A DNA stretch of 64,000 nt from contig CAWUHX010000308.1 in assembly GCA_963922205.1 (NCBI GenBank), forward strand, positions 327,207 through 391,206, written 5' to 3'. The position numbers were made by a program, and so were the translations under genes. Positions within the stretch are counted from its first letter, which is position 1. Every line of letters starts with the position of its first letter. The stretch comes from Romanomermis culicivorax (Eukaryota; Nematoda; Enoplea; Mermithida; Mermithidae). The notes under the pieces were generated by a model. That model had not been told where the DNA came from. It made no database searches and saw only the letters and a list, made by a program, of their open reading frames with translations. This document shows, piece by piece, positions 45,042 through 57,334 of the stretch.

Positions 45042-46335
45042 CTAAAAAAATATGCAAATTTAATTTTTTTTTCAAAATTTTTAAACTTTTAATTTTTATG
45101 TTTCAAAGAACGGATAAATTTGGGAGAAAAAAGTAAAAAAAAAATTCCGAATTTAACCAACTTTTCAAGCCGAAAATTTTTTACTTTTCTACTCAAAATT
45201 TGCATTTTTCAGGCGAAAATTTGGATTTTTCAGCTAAAATTTTGCACTTTGTAACTAAAGATTCGAATTTTTCGCCGAAAATGCGCATTTTTCTGGTAAA
45301 ACCTTGCATTTTTTTTGCTCAAAAAATGCATTTTTCCTTCTTTACAAATTTTCCATTTTTTGAAACTTTTATTTTTATCTTTGAAAAAATGGATAAATTT
45401 AAGTGAAAAAATTGAAAAAATCAAATTTAACGATTTTTACAAGCCAAAAATATGCAAATTAGATTCTTTTTTTTAGAAATTTTCCATCTTTTTGAAACTT
45501 TTATTTTTATCTTTGAAAAAGATGGCTAAATTTGGGTGAAAAAAAATTTAAAAAAATTCAAATCTAACCAACTTTACAAGCTGAAAAATATGCAAATTTA
45601 ATTTTTTTGCAATTTTTTTAACTTTGTGTTTTATGTTTTAAAAAATGAATAAATTAAGGTGAAAAAATTTCAAAAAAATAATTTCATATTTAACCAACTT
45701 TACAGGCCAAAAATATGCAAACTTACTGCCTTTTTTCCAAATTTTCTAATTTTTTTGAAACTTTTATTTTTATGTTTTAAAAAACGGATAAATTTGGGTG
45801 AAGAAATTTTAAAAAAAATTTCACACTTAACAAAAAATGCAGGTTTAATATTTTTTTTCACAAATTTTCCATTTTTTTGAAATTTTTATTTTTATGTTTA
45901 AAAAATTGATGAATTTAAGTGGAGAAATTAAAAAAATCAAATTTAACCAACTTAACAAGCTAAAAAATATGCAAATTTGATACTCTTTTTTAGAAATTTT
46001 CCATCTTTTTGAAACTTTTATTTTTATCTTTGAAAAAAATGGCTAAATTTGGGTGAAAAAAATTTAAAAAAAATTCAAATCTAAACAAATTTACAAGCTA
46101 AAAAATATGCAAATTAAATTTTTTTGCAATTTTTTTGAAACTTTGATTCTTATGTTTTAAAAAATGGATGAATTTTGGCTAAAAATGAACAAAAAGTTTC
46201 AAATTTAACCAAATTTACAAGCCAAAAAATATGCGAATTTAATTCATTTTTTTCAAATTTTCCATTTTTTTGAAACTTTGATTTTTATGTTTTAGAAAAT
46301 GGTTAAATTTGGCTGAAAATTCAAATTTAACCAAC
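45042..46335 (-). repeat. R4 array: B-C intron of U4, longest copy
   Basis: Nine or ten tandem units of about 125-137 bases. ACAAGC(C/T)(A/G)AAAA marks each unit near 45,167, 45,442, 45,577, 45,705, 45,955, 46,092 and 46,219 before the true exon edge at 46,336. Each carries the exon B tail and donor sequence. Confidence 0.85.
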
Positions 46336-46488
46336 TTTGCAAGCCAAACGGCATTCTAGAACTCGTTGATTGAAATACGAAGCGGCTGCTTTGTTACTTT
46401 CGATCATAGAATTCGAAATTAGAAACGTTGCGCCGGCCGGTAAATCGATGTCAATTTTTGTTAATGGATCGAAGGTTATATAACTTGC
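46336..46488 (-). CDS. GALK2-like exon B (B4), cassette U4
   Basis: 153 bases, open, phase 0 at both ends. It encodes [35 protein letters not shown] and [10 protein letters not shown]. Acceptor TTCTTAG, donor GTTGGT. Confidence 0.87.
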
Positions 46489-47842
46489 CTAAGAAAAAAA
46501 GTTTACTGTAGGTTTGTAATTTCATGAAAATTTTTGTAAAATGACTATTTTTCTAGGAAGGAGAAGGAAAAAAGAGAAAAAATGAAAAAAAGCGAAAAAA
46601 GAAATAAAAACAAAAAAGGAAAAATTGAAAAATAAGAAATACAACAAAAAGAAAAAGAAACAAAAGAAAAACAAAGAATAAAAGAAAATGATATAAGAAA
46701 TAAAAAAATAAAACGGAAACAGAAATAAAAAAGAGGAAAAAGAGAAAAAACATGAAATAAAAATTATAAAAAAACAATGTAAAGAAAAGAAAAGCTAAAA
46801 AAAGAACAACAAATTAAGAGAAGAAAGAAAAAGAAAAAACCAACAATATAGTTAAAATAAATGATTAAAAAAAAAGTGAAAAAATGCGAAAACAAAAAAA
46901 GAAAAAAGAGAAGGTAAGAAAACAAAAACAAAGAAAAAAGAGAAATAGAAAGCAAAAAAACGGAAAAAATAGCCAAAAGAAAAGAAAATGAAAAAACATC
47001 GAGTAAGAAAAAGAACAAAAAAGAACAACAAAAAAATTTTTTAAAACGGCAAGGTAGAAAGTGAAAAAAGGAGCAATAAACATAAAAAGAAGAAAGACAG
47101 AAAGAAAAAGAAAAAAATAGAGGGAAAAAAGAGCAAAAACAAGAAAATGAAAAAAAACAAGAAAATGAAAAGAAAAAATAATAAACAAAAGCAAACAAAA
47201 AAACAGCAAGGAATAAAGTTAAAAAAGAAAACAATAACAAAAGGAAAAATGAAAGATAAGAAAAAAGAAGAAAATAAGAAAAACAAGAGAAATAGAAAAA
47301 AACAAAAAATTCAAAAGAGGAAGGAAAAAAACCAAAAATGTGGTTGAGAAAATTTAGAAGAAAGAGATAACAAAAAAAGAGAACAAGAAAAAAATGAAGA
47401 AACAATAAGAGATGGGCAAAAGGAAAAAGAACAGAAGAATAGAAAAACATGAAAAGCAAAAAGCAAAAGAAAAAAGGAAATAAAAAAAACAGCAAAGAAG
47501 AAAACGAAAAAGAGGAAAAAAACCAAGAGAAAAAAGAAAAAGCAGAAAAATAAGAAGGAAAAAGAAAGTGATCGAAAAATAAAAAAACAAAAACAAAAAG
47601 AACATGAAAAAGAACAAGGAAAAAAATGTGGAAAAAAAGAAGAAAAAATGAATAAACAAAAAAATGAGGAAAAAATAAAGAGCAAAAGAGACGGAAAAGA
47701 AAAAGCAGAATGAGAAAAAAAGAAAAAAGGAAAATAAATATAAATAGAACAAGAAAAATAAAAACAATAGAAAAAAAAAGAAAAAACAAAAAAAAATTCA
47801 AAAAACAAAGAAAAAAATGCCGTAAAAAAATCAAATTTTTAC
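46489..47842 (-). repeat. A-rich purine-biased A-B intron of U4
   Basis: After about 70 bases of mixed sequence, the plus strand is AAAGAAAAAAGAGAAA-like to about 47,820. Related words are shared with U5. The 481-codon minus-strand frame through it is Phe/Leu/Ser-rich and artefactual except where it crosses exon A4. Confidence 0.85.
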
Positions 47843-47941
47843 CCGTCCGGCTTCGGCCATAAGGCACACCGCTTGGTCCATACCGCCGCCCTGCGTGCCG
47901 ATATAACGCTGGCAGTCGGCGCAATGATCGGCTATCGAAGC
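47843..47941 (-). CDS. GALK2-like exon A (A4), cassette U4
   Basis: 99 bases, phase 0 at both ends. It encodes ASIADHCADCQRYIGTQGGG, then MDQAVCLMAEAGR. GGGMDQ carries the Asp that acts as catalytic base in galactokinases. Acceptor TTGGACAG, donor GTAAAAA. An exon with the N-terminal sugar-binding and phosphate-loop motifs should precede it, but none lies between it and E4. Confidence 0.85.
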
Positions 47942-48135
47942 CTGTCCAAAAATAGAATATCGGTTCCGGGTCCGGGTCCGAAATTTTCGGAATACCGGGT
48001 CCGGGTCCGGGTCCGAAATTTCGGCCATATCGGCTCCGGGTCCTAAAGTTTAGGAATACCGGGTCCGGGTCCAACGAAATGGTCGGGTTTTGTTTCGACT
48101 CCGAATACCTGATCCGGTCCAGGTCCGGCCCGGAA
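47942..48135. repeat. GC-rich minisatellite, U4
   Basis: GGGTCCGGGTCCGAAATTTTCGG, GGAATACCGGGTCC and CGGCCATATCGGCTCCGGGTCC blocks upstream of exon A4. Confidence 0.85.
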
Positions 48136-49370
48136 AAAAAATTTGCATTTTTCCCCGAAATTTTCATGTTTCTACCAGAAAATCTGCATTTTTCGCTAGA
48201 TATTTGCATTTTTGCCCGAAAATTTTCATGTTTCTATTCAAAATTAGCATTTTTTGATGTAAATTTGCACAATTTCGACTAAGTTTGCCAATTTTTCTGC
48301 TACTCAAAGTTTGCCTTTTTCAACTAAAAATTTACTTTTTTCAGCTGAAATATTGCATTTTTGGCTGAAAATGTGCATTTTCTGCTAAAATTTGAATTTT
48401 TCGTTAAAATTATTCATTTTTCGCTGGAAATTTGCGATTTCCAGCTAAAATTTTGCATTTTCCACTGGAAGCTTACCAATTTTTCTGCTAAAAATTTTAA
48501 TTTTTAAAAATTTGCATTTTTTGGTATCAATTTGCACAATTTTGACTTGAAATTTCCGTTTTTCGCTAAAATTTTCTACTTTTCACTGTAAGTCCGCCAA
48601 TTTTTCTGCTAAAAATGTTGATTTTTCTATTCAAAATTTGCATTTTTCAACTAAAAATTTACATTTTTCAGCTGAAAATGTGCATTTTTCGCTGAAATTC
48701 TCCATTTTTCACTAAAATTTTGCCAACTTTTCTGCCGAAAATTTTCATTCTTCTACTCAAAATTTGCATTTTTGAGCTAAAATTTTGCGAATTTTTCCGC
48801 TGAAATCTTTCACTTTTCTGCTCAAATTTTGCATCTTTCGCTGAAAATTTGCATTTTTGAGCTAAAAATCCGAATCTTTCGCTGAAATTATGCATTTTTC
48901 TGCTAAAAATTTGCCGACTTTTTGCCAAAAATGGTTTTTTCCGTCAAAAAATGCATTTTTCGCTGGAAATTTGAATTTTTAGCATGAAAAATTGCATTTT
49001 CTGGTAAAATTTGAATTTTTTGCTGAATATTTGCATTTTCTGGTAAAATTTGAATTTTTCGCTGAAAATTTGCATTTTTGAGCTAAAAATCCGAATCTTT
49101 CGCTGAAATTATGCATTTTTCTGCTAAAAATTTGCCGACTTTTTGCTAAAAATGTTTTTTTTTCCGGCAAAAAATGCATTTTTCGCTGGAAATTTCATTT
49201 TTGGCCGCAAATTTGCATTTTTGGCTGAAAATGTGCATTTTCTGCTAAAATTTGAATTTTCCTTTAAAAATTTGCATTTCTCGCTGGAAATTTGCGATTT
49301 CCAGCTAAAATTTTGCATTTTTCACTGGAAGCTTGCCAATTTTTCTGCTAAAAATTTGCACCCTTTCACA
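48136..49370. repeat. R1 array between U4 and U5 (type I spacer)
   Basis: R1 units sharing longer phrases with 23,461-25,265, including a duplicated segment around GAGCTAAAAATCCGAATCTTTCGCTG (48,855 and 49,078). Confidence 0.85.
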
Positions 49371-49926
49371 CTTTGTAAAATTCTTAAAATTGAAAAATTT
49401 GAAAGTGTGTAAAATTTTGTAATAATTGGAAAAACTGAAAAGTTCTAGAAATTTGAAAGAGTTGTAAAATTTGAAAAATTTCCAAAATTAAGAAAAATTT
49501 CTAAAACTAAGAAAAGTTGGTGAAATTCTTGAAATGAAAAAAAGTTTGTAAAATTCAGAAAATTTCATAAATATTAGAAAATTTTATGAAATTTAAAACG
49601 GTTTGTAAAATTCTAAAAATTTGTAAAACCCAGAAAAGTTCTTAAAATGTATAACATTTGAAAAATTTTGTAAAATTCTACAAATTTGAAAGAGTTTGTA
49701 TAATTTAGAAAAACTTGTTAAATATAAATAAAAAAAATTGTGAAATTCAGAAATTTTTGTAAAACTCAGAAAAACTTGTAAAATGTCTGAAATTCAGAAA
49801 GTTTGTAAAATTTGTAGAATTTAGAAGAAAGTTTTTGAAATTTATAAAATTTATAAAATTCATCATATTCCAATAAAATATAACAAAATAATAAAATAAA
49901 TATTGGAAAATTCCGTCAAAAAAAAT
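49371..49926. repeat. R2 array and 3' flank of exon E4
   Basis: GTAAAATTC/AGAAAATTT repeat, then a flank nearly identical to those of E2 and E3 (CCAATAAAATATAACAAAAT). Confidence 0.8.
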
Positions 49927-50125
49927 TTAAAGTTGGACGATTCCCGCTCCCCGGCCCGGTCTCGTAACGAAAACGTTGGCTCCAAAAACGTCCTCGGTTA
50001 AATTTTGATAATAAGATTGAGCTAATTTGCATAAAATTTCCGGAATTTCCTTTTCCGGGATCAAAGAAACCAAACAACCGCCCCAGCCGGCGCCCGTCAA
50101 ACGGCAACCGTAAGCTCCGTAGGTT
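49927..50125 (-). CDS. GALK2-like exon E (E4), cassette U5
   Basis: Intact 199-base terminal exon. In the third GHMP motif this copy reads GCRLTGAGWGGC: the Ser that all other copies have is Cys. The rest (VSLIPEKEIPEILCKLAQ, VTRPGRGAEIVQL) is unchanged. In phase with D5, 6.7 kb upstream. Confidence 0.82.
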
Positions 50126-50185
50126 CTGAAAAAAGTGTAAACTGTGAAGAAAAAAAATTTTTTTTTTGTAACTTTACATTTTTCT

Positions 50186-50218
50186 ACTTTATAGCTTGTT
50201 GTAAAGCGTCCAATTCTT
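50186..50218 (-). repeat. Copy of the exon D tail with donor, before E4
   Basis: Same 33-base duplicate as in the other cassettes. Confidence 0.9.
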
Positions 50219-52424
50219 GCTGAAAAATTTGCGTATTTTTTAGCTAAAAATTAGCATTTCTACCCGAAAATTTGCACTTTTCGTTCAGAATTTACACATT
50301 TTTTCGGTAAAAATTTGCATTTTCGCCAAAAATTTGTATTTTTCGCTTGGAATTTAGATATTTTTGGCTAAAATGGGCATTTTTGCTGAAAATTTCCATC
50401 CTGAAAATTTGCATTTTCTGCTTGGAATTTGGATTTTTTTTGCTCAAAATTTACATTTTTCGCTAGAAATTTCTATATTTTTAGATGAAAATTTCCAATT
50501 TTTCTTAAAAATATACTTTTTTTGGTGAAAATTTGCATATTTATTTGACGAAAAAAACTTTTTCGATAAATTTGCGAAATTATAACGTTAATTTGTTTTT
50601 CTCGCTGGAAATTCACAGTTTTCGCTCAATATTTCCGCATTTTTCGCCAAAAATTTCAATTTTCGGCTTGAAATCGGCATATTTTTTGGCTAAAATTTGT
50701 ACTTGTTGCTTAAAAATCCCATTCTTTTGATTAATAATCAGCATTTTTTCCAAAAACTTGCATTTCTTTGCTAATTATTTTCATTTTTCGCTAAAAATTT
50801 GCATTTTCGGCTTAAAATTTGGATTTTTTGGTAAAAATTTGCAAATTTTGTTAGAAATTTACATAGTTTTCCCCGAAAATTTACAATTTTAACTGCGAAT
50901 ATGCATATTTTCCGCTAGTAATTTGCATTTCTTGCTAAAAATTTGCGTATTTTTTGCAGAAAATTTGCATTTTCTGCTAAAAATTAGCGAATTTTTCGGC
51001 TGAAAATTTGCATTTTTCGAAGAAAATTTGCATTTTCCGCTCAAAATTCGCACATTTTTGGCTAAAATTTTCGTTTTTATGCAAAAAATCAGACTTCTCG
51101 CCGAAAATTTGGATATTTTTTTGCTAAAAATGTGCATTTTCCGCGTAAAATTTGCATATTTCTGCTAAAAATTTGGATACTTTTTCTTGAAAATAAGCAT
51201 TTTCCCCCGAAAAATTAGATTTTTCGTTAGAAATTTGCGTGGTTTTCGCTGAAAATTTTCATTTTTCTGTTTTGCCTAGAATTACTATTTCTCAAAATTT
51301 GCATTTTTGTTGCTTAAAATTAGCATTTTTTGATGAAAATTTTGGATTTTTCGCCGAAAACTTGCAATATTTTTTGCTAAAAAATTGCTTTTCACGCAAA
51401 AAAAATTCTTATTTTTGCTACAAATTTGGATTTCTTTGCTAAAAATTTGCATTTTTGCCTTAAAATTTGTATTTTTTGCTGAAAATTTGCATTCTTCGTT
51501 GAAAATTTGCATAGTTTTCTGCTGAAAATTTTAACTTTTCCCTGAGAATTTGCATATTTTTAGCGAAAATTGTTCATTTTTTGCTAAAAATTTGCATTTT
51601 TCGGTGACAATTTACGAAATTTTTGCTTAAAACTTGCATATTTGCTAAAAATCTGCATTTTTTAAAATCAAAATTTGCAATTTTTCGCTAAAAACCTACA
51701 CTTTTCGCTTAAAATAGCATATTTTTTGCTAAAATTTTGAATTTTTCGCTGCTAATTTGCATTTTACGTTAGAAATTCGCATTTTCCGCTGTAAATTTGT
51801 ATTTTTCGCTAACAATTTACGTAAATTTTGCTAGAAATTTGCATGCTTTTTGCTAAACATTTTCATTTTACCTTAAAAATTTGCATTTTCGGCTGAAAAT
51901 TTGCATTTTTCCCTAAAAATTCACATAATTTTTTTTTTGAAATAAGCATTTTTTTCGGAATTTTTTTTCATATTTACGTAAATTTTGTTTAAAATTGGCA
52001 TTTTGGGCTAAAATTTGCATTTTTATGCAAAAAAAATTGATTTTTGGCTGAGAATTTGCATTTTCTGGCTCAAAGTTTGCATATTTTTCTGCCAAGCATG
52101 AGAATTTTTTGCTGAAAACTTGCAAATTACGGAAAAAATTGGCATATTTCTGCTAAAATTTTGTACATTTTTTTGGTAAAAATTTTCATTTTTCGCTTAA
52201 AATTTGCATTTTCGGGTAAAGATTTTAATTTCTTTCCTGGAATTAGAATTTTTTTTTTTGAGGGAAAAAAGCGTTTTTGCAACGAAAATTTGCATTTTTT
52301 GTTAGAAATTTGCCTAGTTTTCAATGGAAATTTTCCCTTTTGGCTGAAAATATGTACATTTTTGGCTAAAAATTATCATTTTTCGCCCAAAAATTGCATA
52401 TTTTCTAGCTAAAAATTTGCATAC
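50219..52424 (-). repeat. R1 array, first part of the D-E intron of U5
   Basis: R1 units similar to those near 26.2 kb and 62.9 kb at one end and to the 43-44 kb region at the other. Only one copy of the 156-bp unit is present (around 52,025). Confidence 0.85.
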
Positions 52425-52654
52425 TTTATAGCTTGTTGTAAAGCGTCCAATTCTTTACAACTACAATCGTACAAAAATCCGCAACTTTTGTGACTTTCGT
52501 CCATAAGGAAGCCTAACGATTTTAGTAAATCGTCGGATTTTCCGTCGGCGGAAACGTCGAACTTTCCGTCGGACTTTTTCGTACAAATTTCCAAAAATTT
52601 CGCCACCCGTTCATTTTCGTAGAAAACGTGTTTGGCTCGTTCTTTCAAATTGAA
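52425..52654 (-). pseudogene. Extra, truncated exon D (D') inside the D-E intron of U5
   Basis: 230 bases match exon D from FNLKERAKHV to the donor GTATGC, but the first 8 bases and the acceptor are missing; the copy breaks into R1 repeat. Without an acceptor it should be skipped. It shows that an array plus exon D was duplicated within this cassette. Confidence 0.88.
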
Positions 52655-55600
52655 TATTTTTGCTGATAATTTCTATTTTTTCAAAAATTTTCCATATTTT
52701 TTGCTAAAAGTTTGCACTTTCCCCTGATAATTAGCATATTTTTGCAAAAAATTTGCGTTTCTCGCCGAAATTCGCATATTTTTCACTCAAAATTTGCATT
52801 TTTCGTTGAGAAATGGAATTTTCTGCTGAGAATTTCTATTTTTCCTTAAAAATTTGCATATTTTTTTCAAGTTTTTCGCTGAAAGTTTGTATTTTCCACT
52901 GATTAGCTGAAATTTGCAGTTTTTGCAGAAAAAAACTAATTTTCCAACTGAGAATTTGCATTTCTCGCTCAAAATTCGGATATTTTTTCTTCTAAAAATG
53001 CACATTTTTTGCATTAAAAACTGACTATTTACACGAAAAGTGTGCATTTTCCTACTAAAAATTTGCATTTTTTTTTAAAATTTGCCCACTTTTTGCTAAA
53101 AATTTCCATTTTCGCTGAAAATTCGCATATTTTTGGCCCAAATTCCCATTTTTTCTGAAAATTTGCACTTTTTTGGCTACAGATTTCCATAGTTTGCTGG
53201 AAATTTGCGTTTTTCGATTAAAAACATTCCGAAATTTTGCCTGAAAATTTCCATCTTTTGCTAAAAATTAACATTTTTACGTAAAATTGCTGAAAACTTG
53301 CACTTTCTACCTAAAATTTGCATTTTTAGTTGAAAATGTGCATATTTTTGGGAAAAATTTAAATTTTTCGGTAAAAAATTTGCATAGCTTCCGCTAAATG
53401 TCCCCATATTTTTTGCCCAAAACTAGCATCTTTCGGTAGAAATTTGTGAAATTTTGCTGAAAATTTGCATATTTTTTGTAGAAATTAGCATATTCCTTGG
53501 ACAAAAATTGCATTTCTTGGCTAAAAATTTGCATATTTTGTGAGAAAAATTTTCCAAGAACTTTGCATTTTTGCAGAAAATTGAAAATTTTGGCTCGAAA
53601 TTTAGAAAATTAGATTTTTTGGCTAAAATTTCCATTTTTAACCAAAAATTTGCGAAAAATGATTTTAATGAAACTTTGAGTATCTCGCTGAAAATCTCCA
53701 TATTTTTCTCTGAAAATTTGCATTTTTCGCTTGAAATTAGGATATTTTTGGTTGGAATTTGCATTTTTCACTAAAAATTAACATATTTTTGGTTGAAAAT
53801 TACCGTTTTTTTGCTGAAAAACTGCATATTTTTGCTAAAATATTGAATTTTTCGCTAAAATTTGCATTCTTATGCGAAAAAAAATCGGATTTGTCGCTGA
53901 GAATTTGGATTTTTCGCTGAAAATTTGTTTTTTGATAAAAACTTGCGATTGTCGGGAAAAATTTGCATATTCTGCTGAAAACTTGTTTATTATTTTTTAA
54001 ATTTTCATTTTTCATCAAAATTTGCTGCTTTACTTGAAGAATTTCCTATTCCTGTGAAAATTTGGCTATTTTTTGATAAAAATTGCAATTTTTGGCTAAT
54101 TTACATTTTTATGCGAAAAAATTAGATTTCTCGCTGAAAATTTGGATATTTTTTTGCTAAAACTTGCTGTTCAAAGATAAAATTTGCATTTTTCTCCTGA
54201 AAATTTACATTTTTTGCTAGAGACTTTCATTTTTTCGGTGAAAATTTACGTAAAATTCTGCATCGAAATCGAATTTTTTCCTAAAAATTCCCATTTTTCA
54301 ATCAAAAATTCGCATGGTTTCAGCTAAAAAATGTGCATTTTTCGCTAAAAGTTTGCGTATTTTTTATTGAAAATTTGAATTTTCTACTAAAAATTTGCAA
54401 CTTTTTCGGCTGAAAATTTGCATTTTTTGCTGTGAATTTGCATTTTTTTGCTGAAAATGAGCATTTGTCTTCGAAAATTTCTATTTTGCGTTAAAAATTT
54501 TCACATTTTCGCCAAGAATTTTCATTTTTCGCTAAAAAGTTGCATATTTTTTGCTAACAATTTTCATTTTTTGCAAAAAAATTTGAATTTTTCGCCAAAA
54601 ATTCCCAAATTTTTGCTAAATATTTGCATTCCTCGCTAAAAATTTGCATATTTCTTGCTAAAAACTTGTTATTTACAGTAAAAATTCGCGTATTTCTGCT
54701 AGAAATTTTCATATTTTTTTTTGACGAAAATTCACGTAATTTTAATGAAAATTTGCATAATTTTTTCTAATCAGCATTTTTCGCTTAAAATTTGCATTTT
54801 TTTGCATTTTTATGTTAGAATTTTTATGCCAAAAAAATTTGATTTCTCGCGGAGAATTTACATTCCATGCTGAAAATTTGGCTATTTTTTTGCTAAAAAT
54901 TTTTATTTTCGGCTAAAAGTTTGAATTTTTCACATTTTTCTCCACAAAATTTCCATTTTTTTGCTGACAATTCAAGTAATTTTTGCTTAAAATTTGCATT
55001 TTTTGCTGAAAATAAGGATTTTTTTGCGAAAATTTTCATTTTTCGTTAGAAATTTGCAAGTTTTCCGCTAAAGTTTTCATTTTTCGCGGAAAGCTTGCAT
55101 TTTTTGATGGAAATTGAAGTAGTTTCCGCTTAAAATTTGTGTTTTCTTGGTTGAAAATTTCCATTTTTCGATCGAAATTTTCATATTTTTTTGCTTAAAA
55201 TTTGAATTTCTCGCTGAAAATCCGCGTATTTTAACTGAAAATTTGTTTTTTGCGCAAAAATATTGCAAAAGGAAAAAAAAGTACATTTTTTCCTAAAAAT
55301 ATACTTTTTTTGGTGAAAATTCTCATATTTTTTGGTGAAGATTTGCATTTTTAGCTGAAAATTTGCACATTTATTTGACGAAAAAACTTTTTCGATAAAT
55401 TTGCGAAATTATAACGTTAATTTGTTTTTTTCGCTGGAAATTCACAGTTTTCGCTCAATATTTCCGCATTTTTCGCCAAAAATTTCAATTTTCGGCTTGA
55501 AATTGCCATATTTTTTCGCTAAAATTTGCACTTTTTGCTTGAAAATCCCATTCTTTTGATTAATAATCAGCATTTTTTTCAAAAACTTGCATTTCTTTGC

Positions 55601-56797
55601 TAATTATTTTCATTTTTCGCTAAAAATTTGTATTTTCTGCTAAAAATTTGCGACTTTTCGGCTGAAAATTCGCATTTTTCGAAGAAAATTTGCATTTTAC
55701 GCTCGAAATTCGCATATTTTTGGTTAAAATTTTCATTTTTATGCAAAAAATTAGACTTCTCGCCGAAAATTTGGATATTTTTTTGCTAAAAATGTGCATT
55801 TTCCGCGTAAAATTTGCATATTTCTGCTAAAAATTTGGATATTTTTTCTTGAAAATAAGCATTTTTCCCCGAAAAATTGCATTTTTCGTTAGAAATTTGC
55901 GTAGTTTTCGCTGAAAATTTTAACTTTTCCCTGAGAATTTGCATATTTTTAGCGAAAATTGTTCATTTTTTGCTAAAAATTTGCATTTTTCGGTGACAAT
56001 TTACACAATTTTTGCTTAAAACTTGCTTATTTGCTAAAAATCTGCATTTTTAAAAATCAAAATTTGCAATTTTTCGCTAAAAACCTACACTTTTCGCTTA
56101 AAATAGCATTTTTTTTGCTAAAATTTTGAATTTTTCGCTGCTAATTTGCATTTTCCGTTAGAAATTCGCATTTTCCGCTGTAAATTTGCATTTTTCGCCG
56201 ACAATTTACGTGATTTTTGCTAGAAATATGCATGCTTCTTGCTAAACATTTTCATTTTACCTTAAAAAATTTGCATTTTCGGCTGAAAGTTTGCATTTTT
56301 CCCTAAAAATTCACATAGTTTTTTTTTTAAAATAAGCATTTTTTCCGGAATTTTTTTCATTATTTACGTGAATTTTGCTTAAAATTTGCATTTTTACGCA
56401 AAAAAATTTTGATTTCTGGCTGAGAATTTGCATTTTCTGGCTCAAAGTTTGCATATTTTTCTGCTGAGCATGAGAATTTTTTGCTGAAAACTTGCTAATT
56501 ACGGAAAAAATCGGCATATTTCTGCTAAAATTTTGTACATTTTTTTGGTAAAAATTTTCATTTTTCGCTTAAAATTAGCATTTTCGGGAAAAAGGTTTTC
56601 ATTTTTTTTTTGAAATTAGAATGTTTTTTTTGAGGGAAAAAAGCGTTTTTTGCAACGAAAATTTGCATTTTTCGTTAGAAATTTGCATAGTTTTCAATGG
56701 AAATTTTCTCTTTTGGCTGAAAATATGCACATTTTTTGCTAAAAATTATCATTTTTCGCCCAAAAATTGCATATTTTCTAGCTAAAAATTTGCATAC
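52655..56797 (-). repeat. R1 array, second part of the D-E intron of U5
   Basis: R1 units. The first 1.2 kb resembles 31.5-32.8 kb and 40.9-42.2 kb, starting inside those arrays. The piece 55,280-56,797 resembles 50,510-52,424, supporting an internal duplication. Confidence 0.85.
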
Positions 56798-57035
56798 TTC
56801 ATAGCTTGTTGTAAAGCGTCCAATTCTTTACAACTACAATCGTACAAAAATCCGCAACTTTTGTGACTTTCGTCCATAAGGCAGCCTAACGATTTTAGTA
56901 AATCGTCGGATTTTCCGTCGGCGGAGACGTCGGACTTTCCGTCGGACTTTTTCGTACAAATTTCCAAAAATTTCGCCACCCGTTCATTTTCGTAGAAAAC
57001 GTGTTTAGCTCGTTCTTTCAAATTGAAGGGAAAAT
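56798..57035 (-). CDS. GALK2-like exon D (D5), cassette U5
   Basis: 238 bases, open frame, acceptor TTTTGTAG, donor GTATGC. It encodes DFPFNLKERAKHVFYENERV, the SDGKSD-type insert, SLGCLMDESHKSCGFLYDCS and CKELDALQQAMK. Phases match C5 and E4. Confidence 0.87.
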
Positions 57036-57105
57036 CTACAAAAGTTTGTACTTGATTATCCTAGTATACTGTAGGACTTGATTTTCAAAAAAATTCTACA
57101 GTAAC

Positions 57106-57334
57106 CTAAGGCGGAGTTTGTATCGATTTTTAGTCTAAGGCGAGCGTCGTTCAGCCATTGGTCCGTTTGGAAAGCTCCGCCCATTTCTTCGGCCAATGAA
57201 CGAATGGTGTAGGAGGTTTTTGGAAAAAACGAGCCAATAGCCGACAACATTTCCGGATCGGTTTTGCCGACTTTGGATTTTAAATCCCGAAAATTTTTGA
57301 CCGGTTCCTGGACGCCCAATTTGAAACCAAGGAG
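57106..57334 (-). CDS. GALK2-like exon C (C5), cassette U5
   Basis: 229 bases, open frame, separated from D5 by a 70-base intron. It encodes LLGFKLGVQEPVKNFRDLKS, SYTIRSLAEEMGGAFQTDQW and RLRLKIDTNSAL. The base left over at its end joins the two at the start of exon D to make Asp, which fixes the splice sites. Confidence 0.87.

Noticed and set aside
46764-48209. A 481-codon minus-strand open frame, and similar long Phe/Leu/Ser frames at 36,272-37,321, 2,806-5,436 and 58,361-59,421
   Set aside because: They are produced by A-rich purine-biased intron filler, where TTT, TTC and CTT codons dominate and stops are rare. Only the short part over exon A is coding, and the rest has no ordered composition.
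57036-57105. An exon D start at TATACTAG|GAT in phase 0
   Set aside because: Joined to the exon C donor it would give a stop at once. The acceptor TTTTGTAG, 24 bases further, restores the phase and the family sequence.
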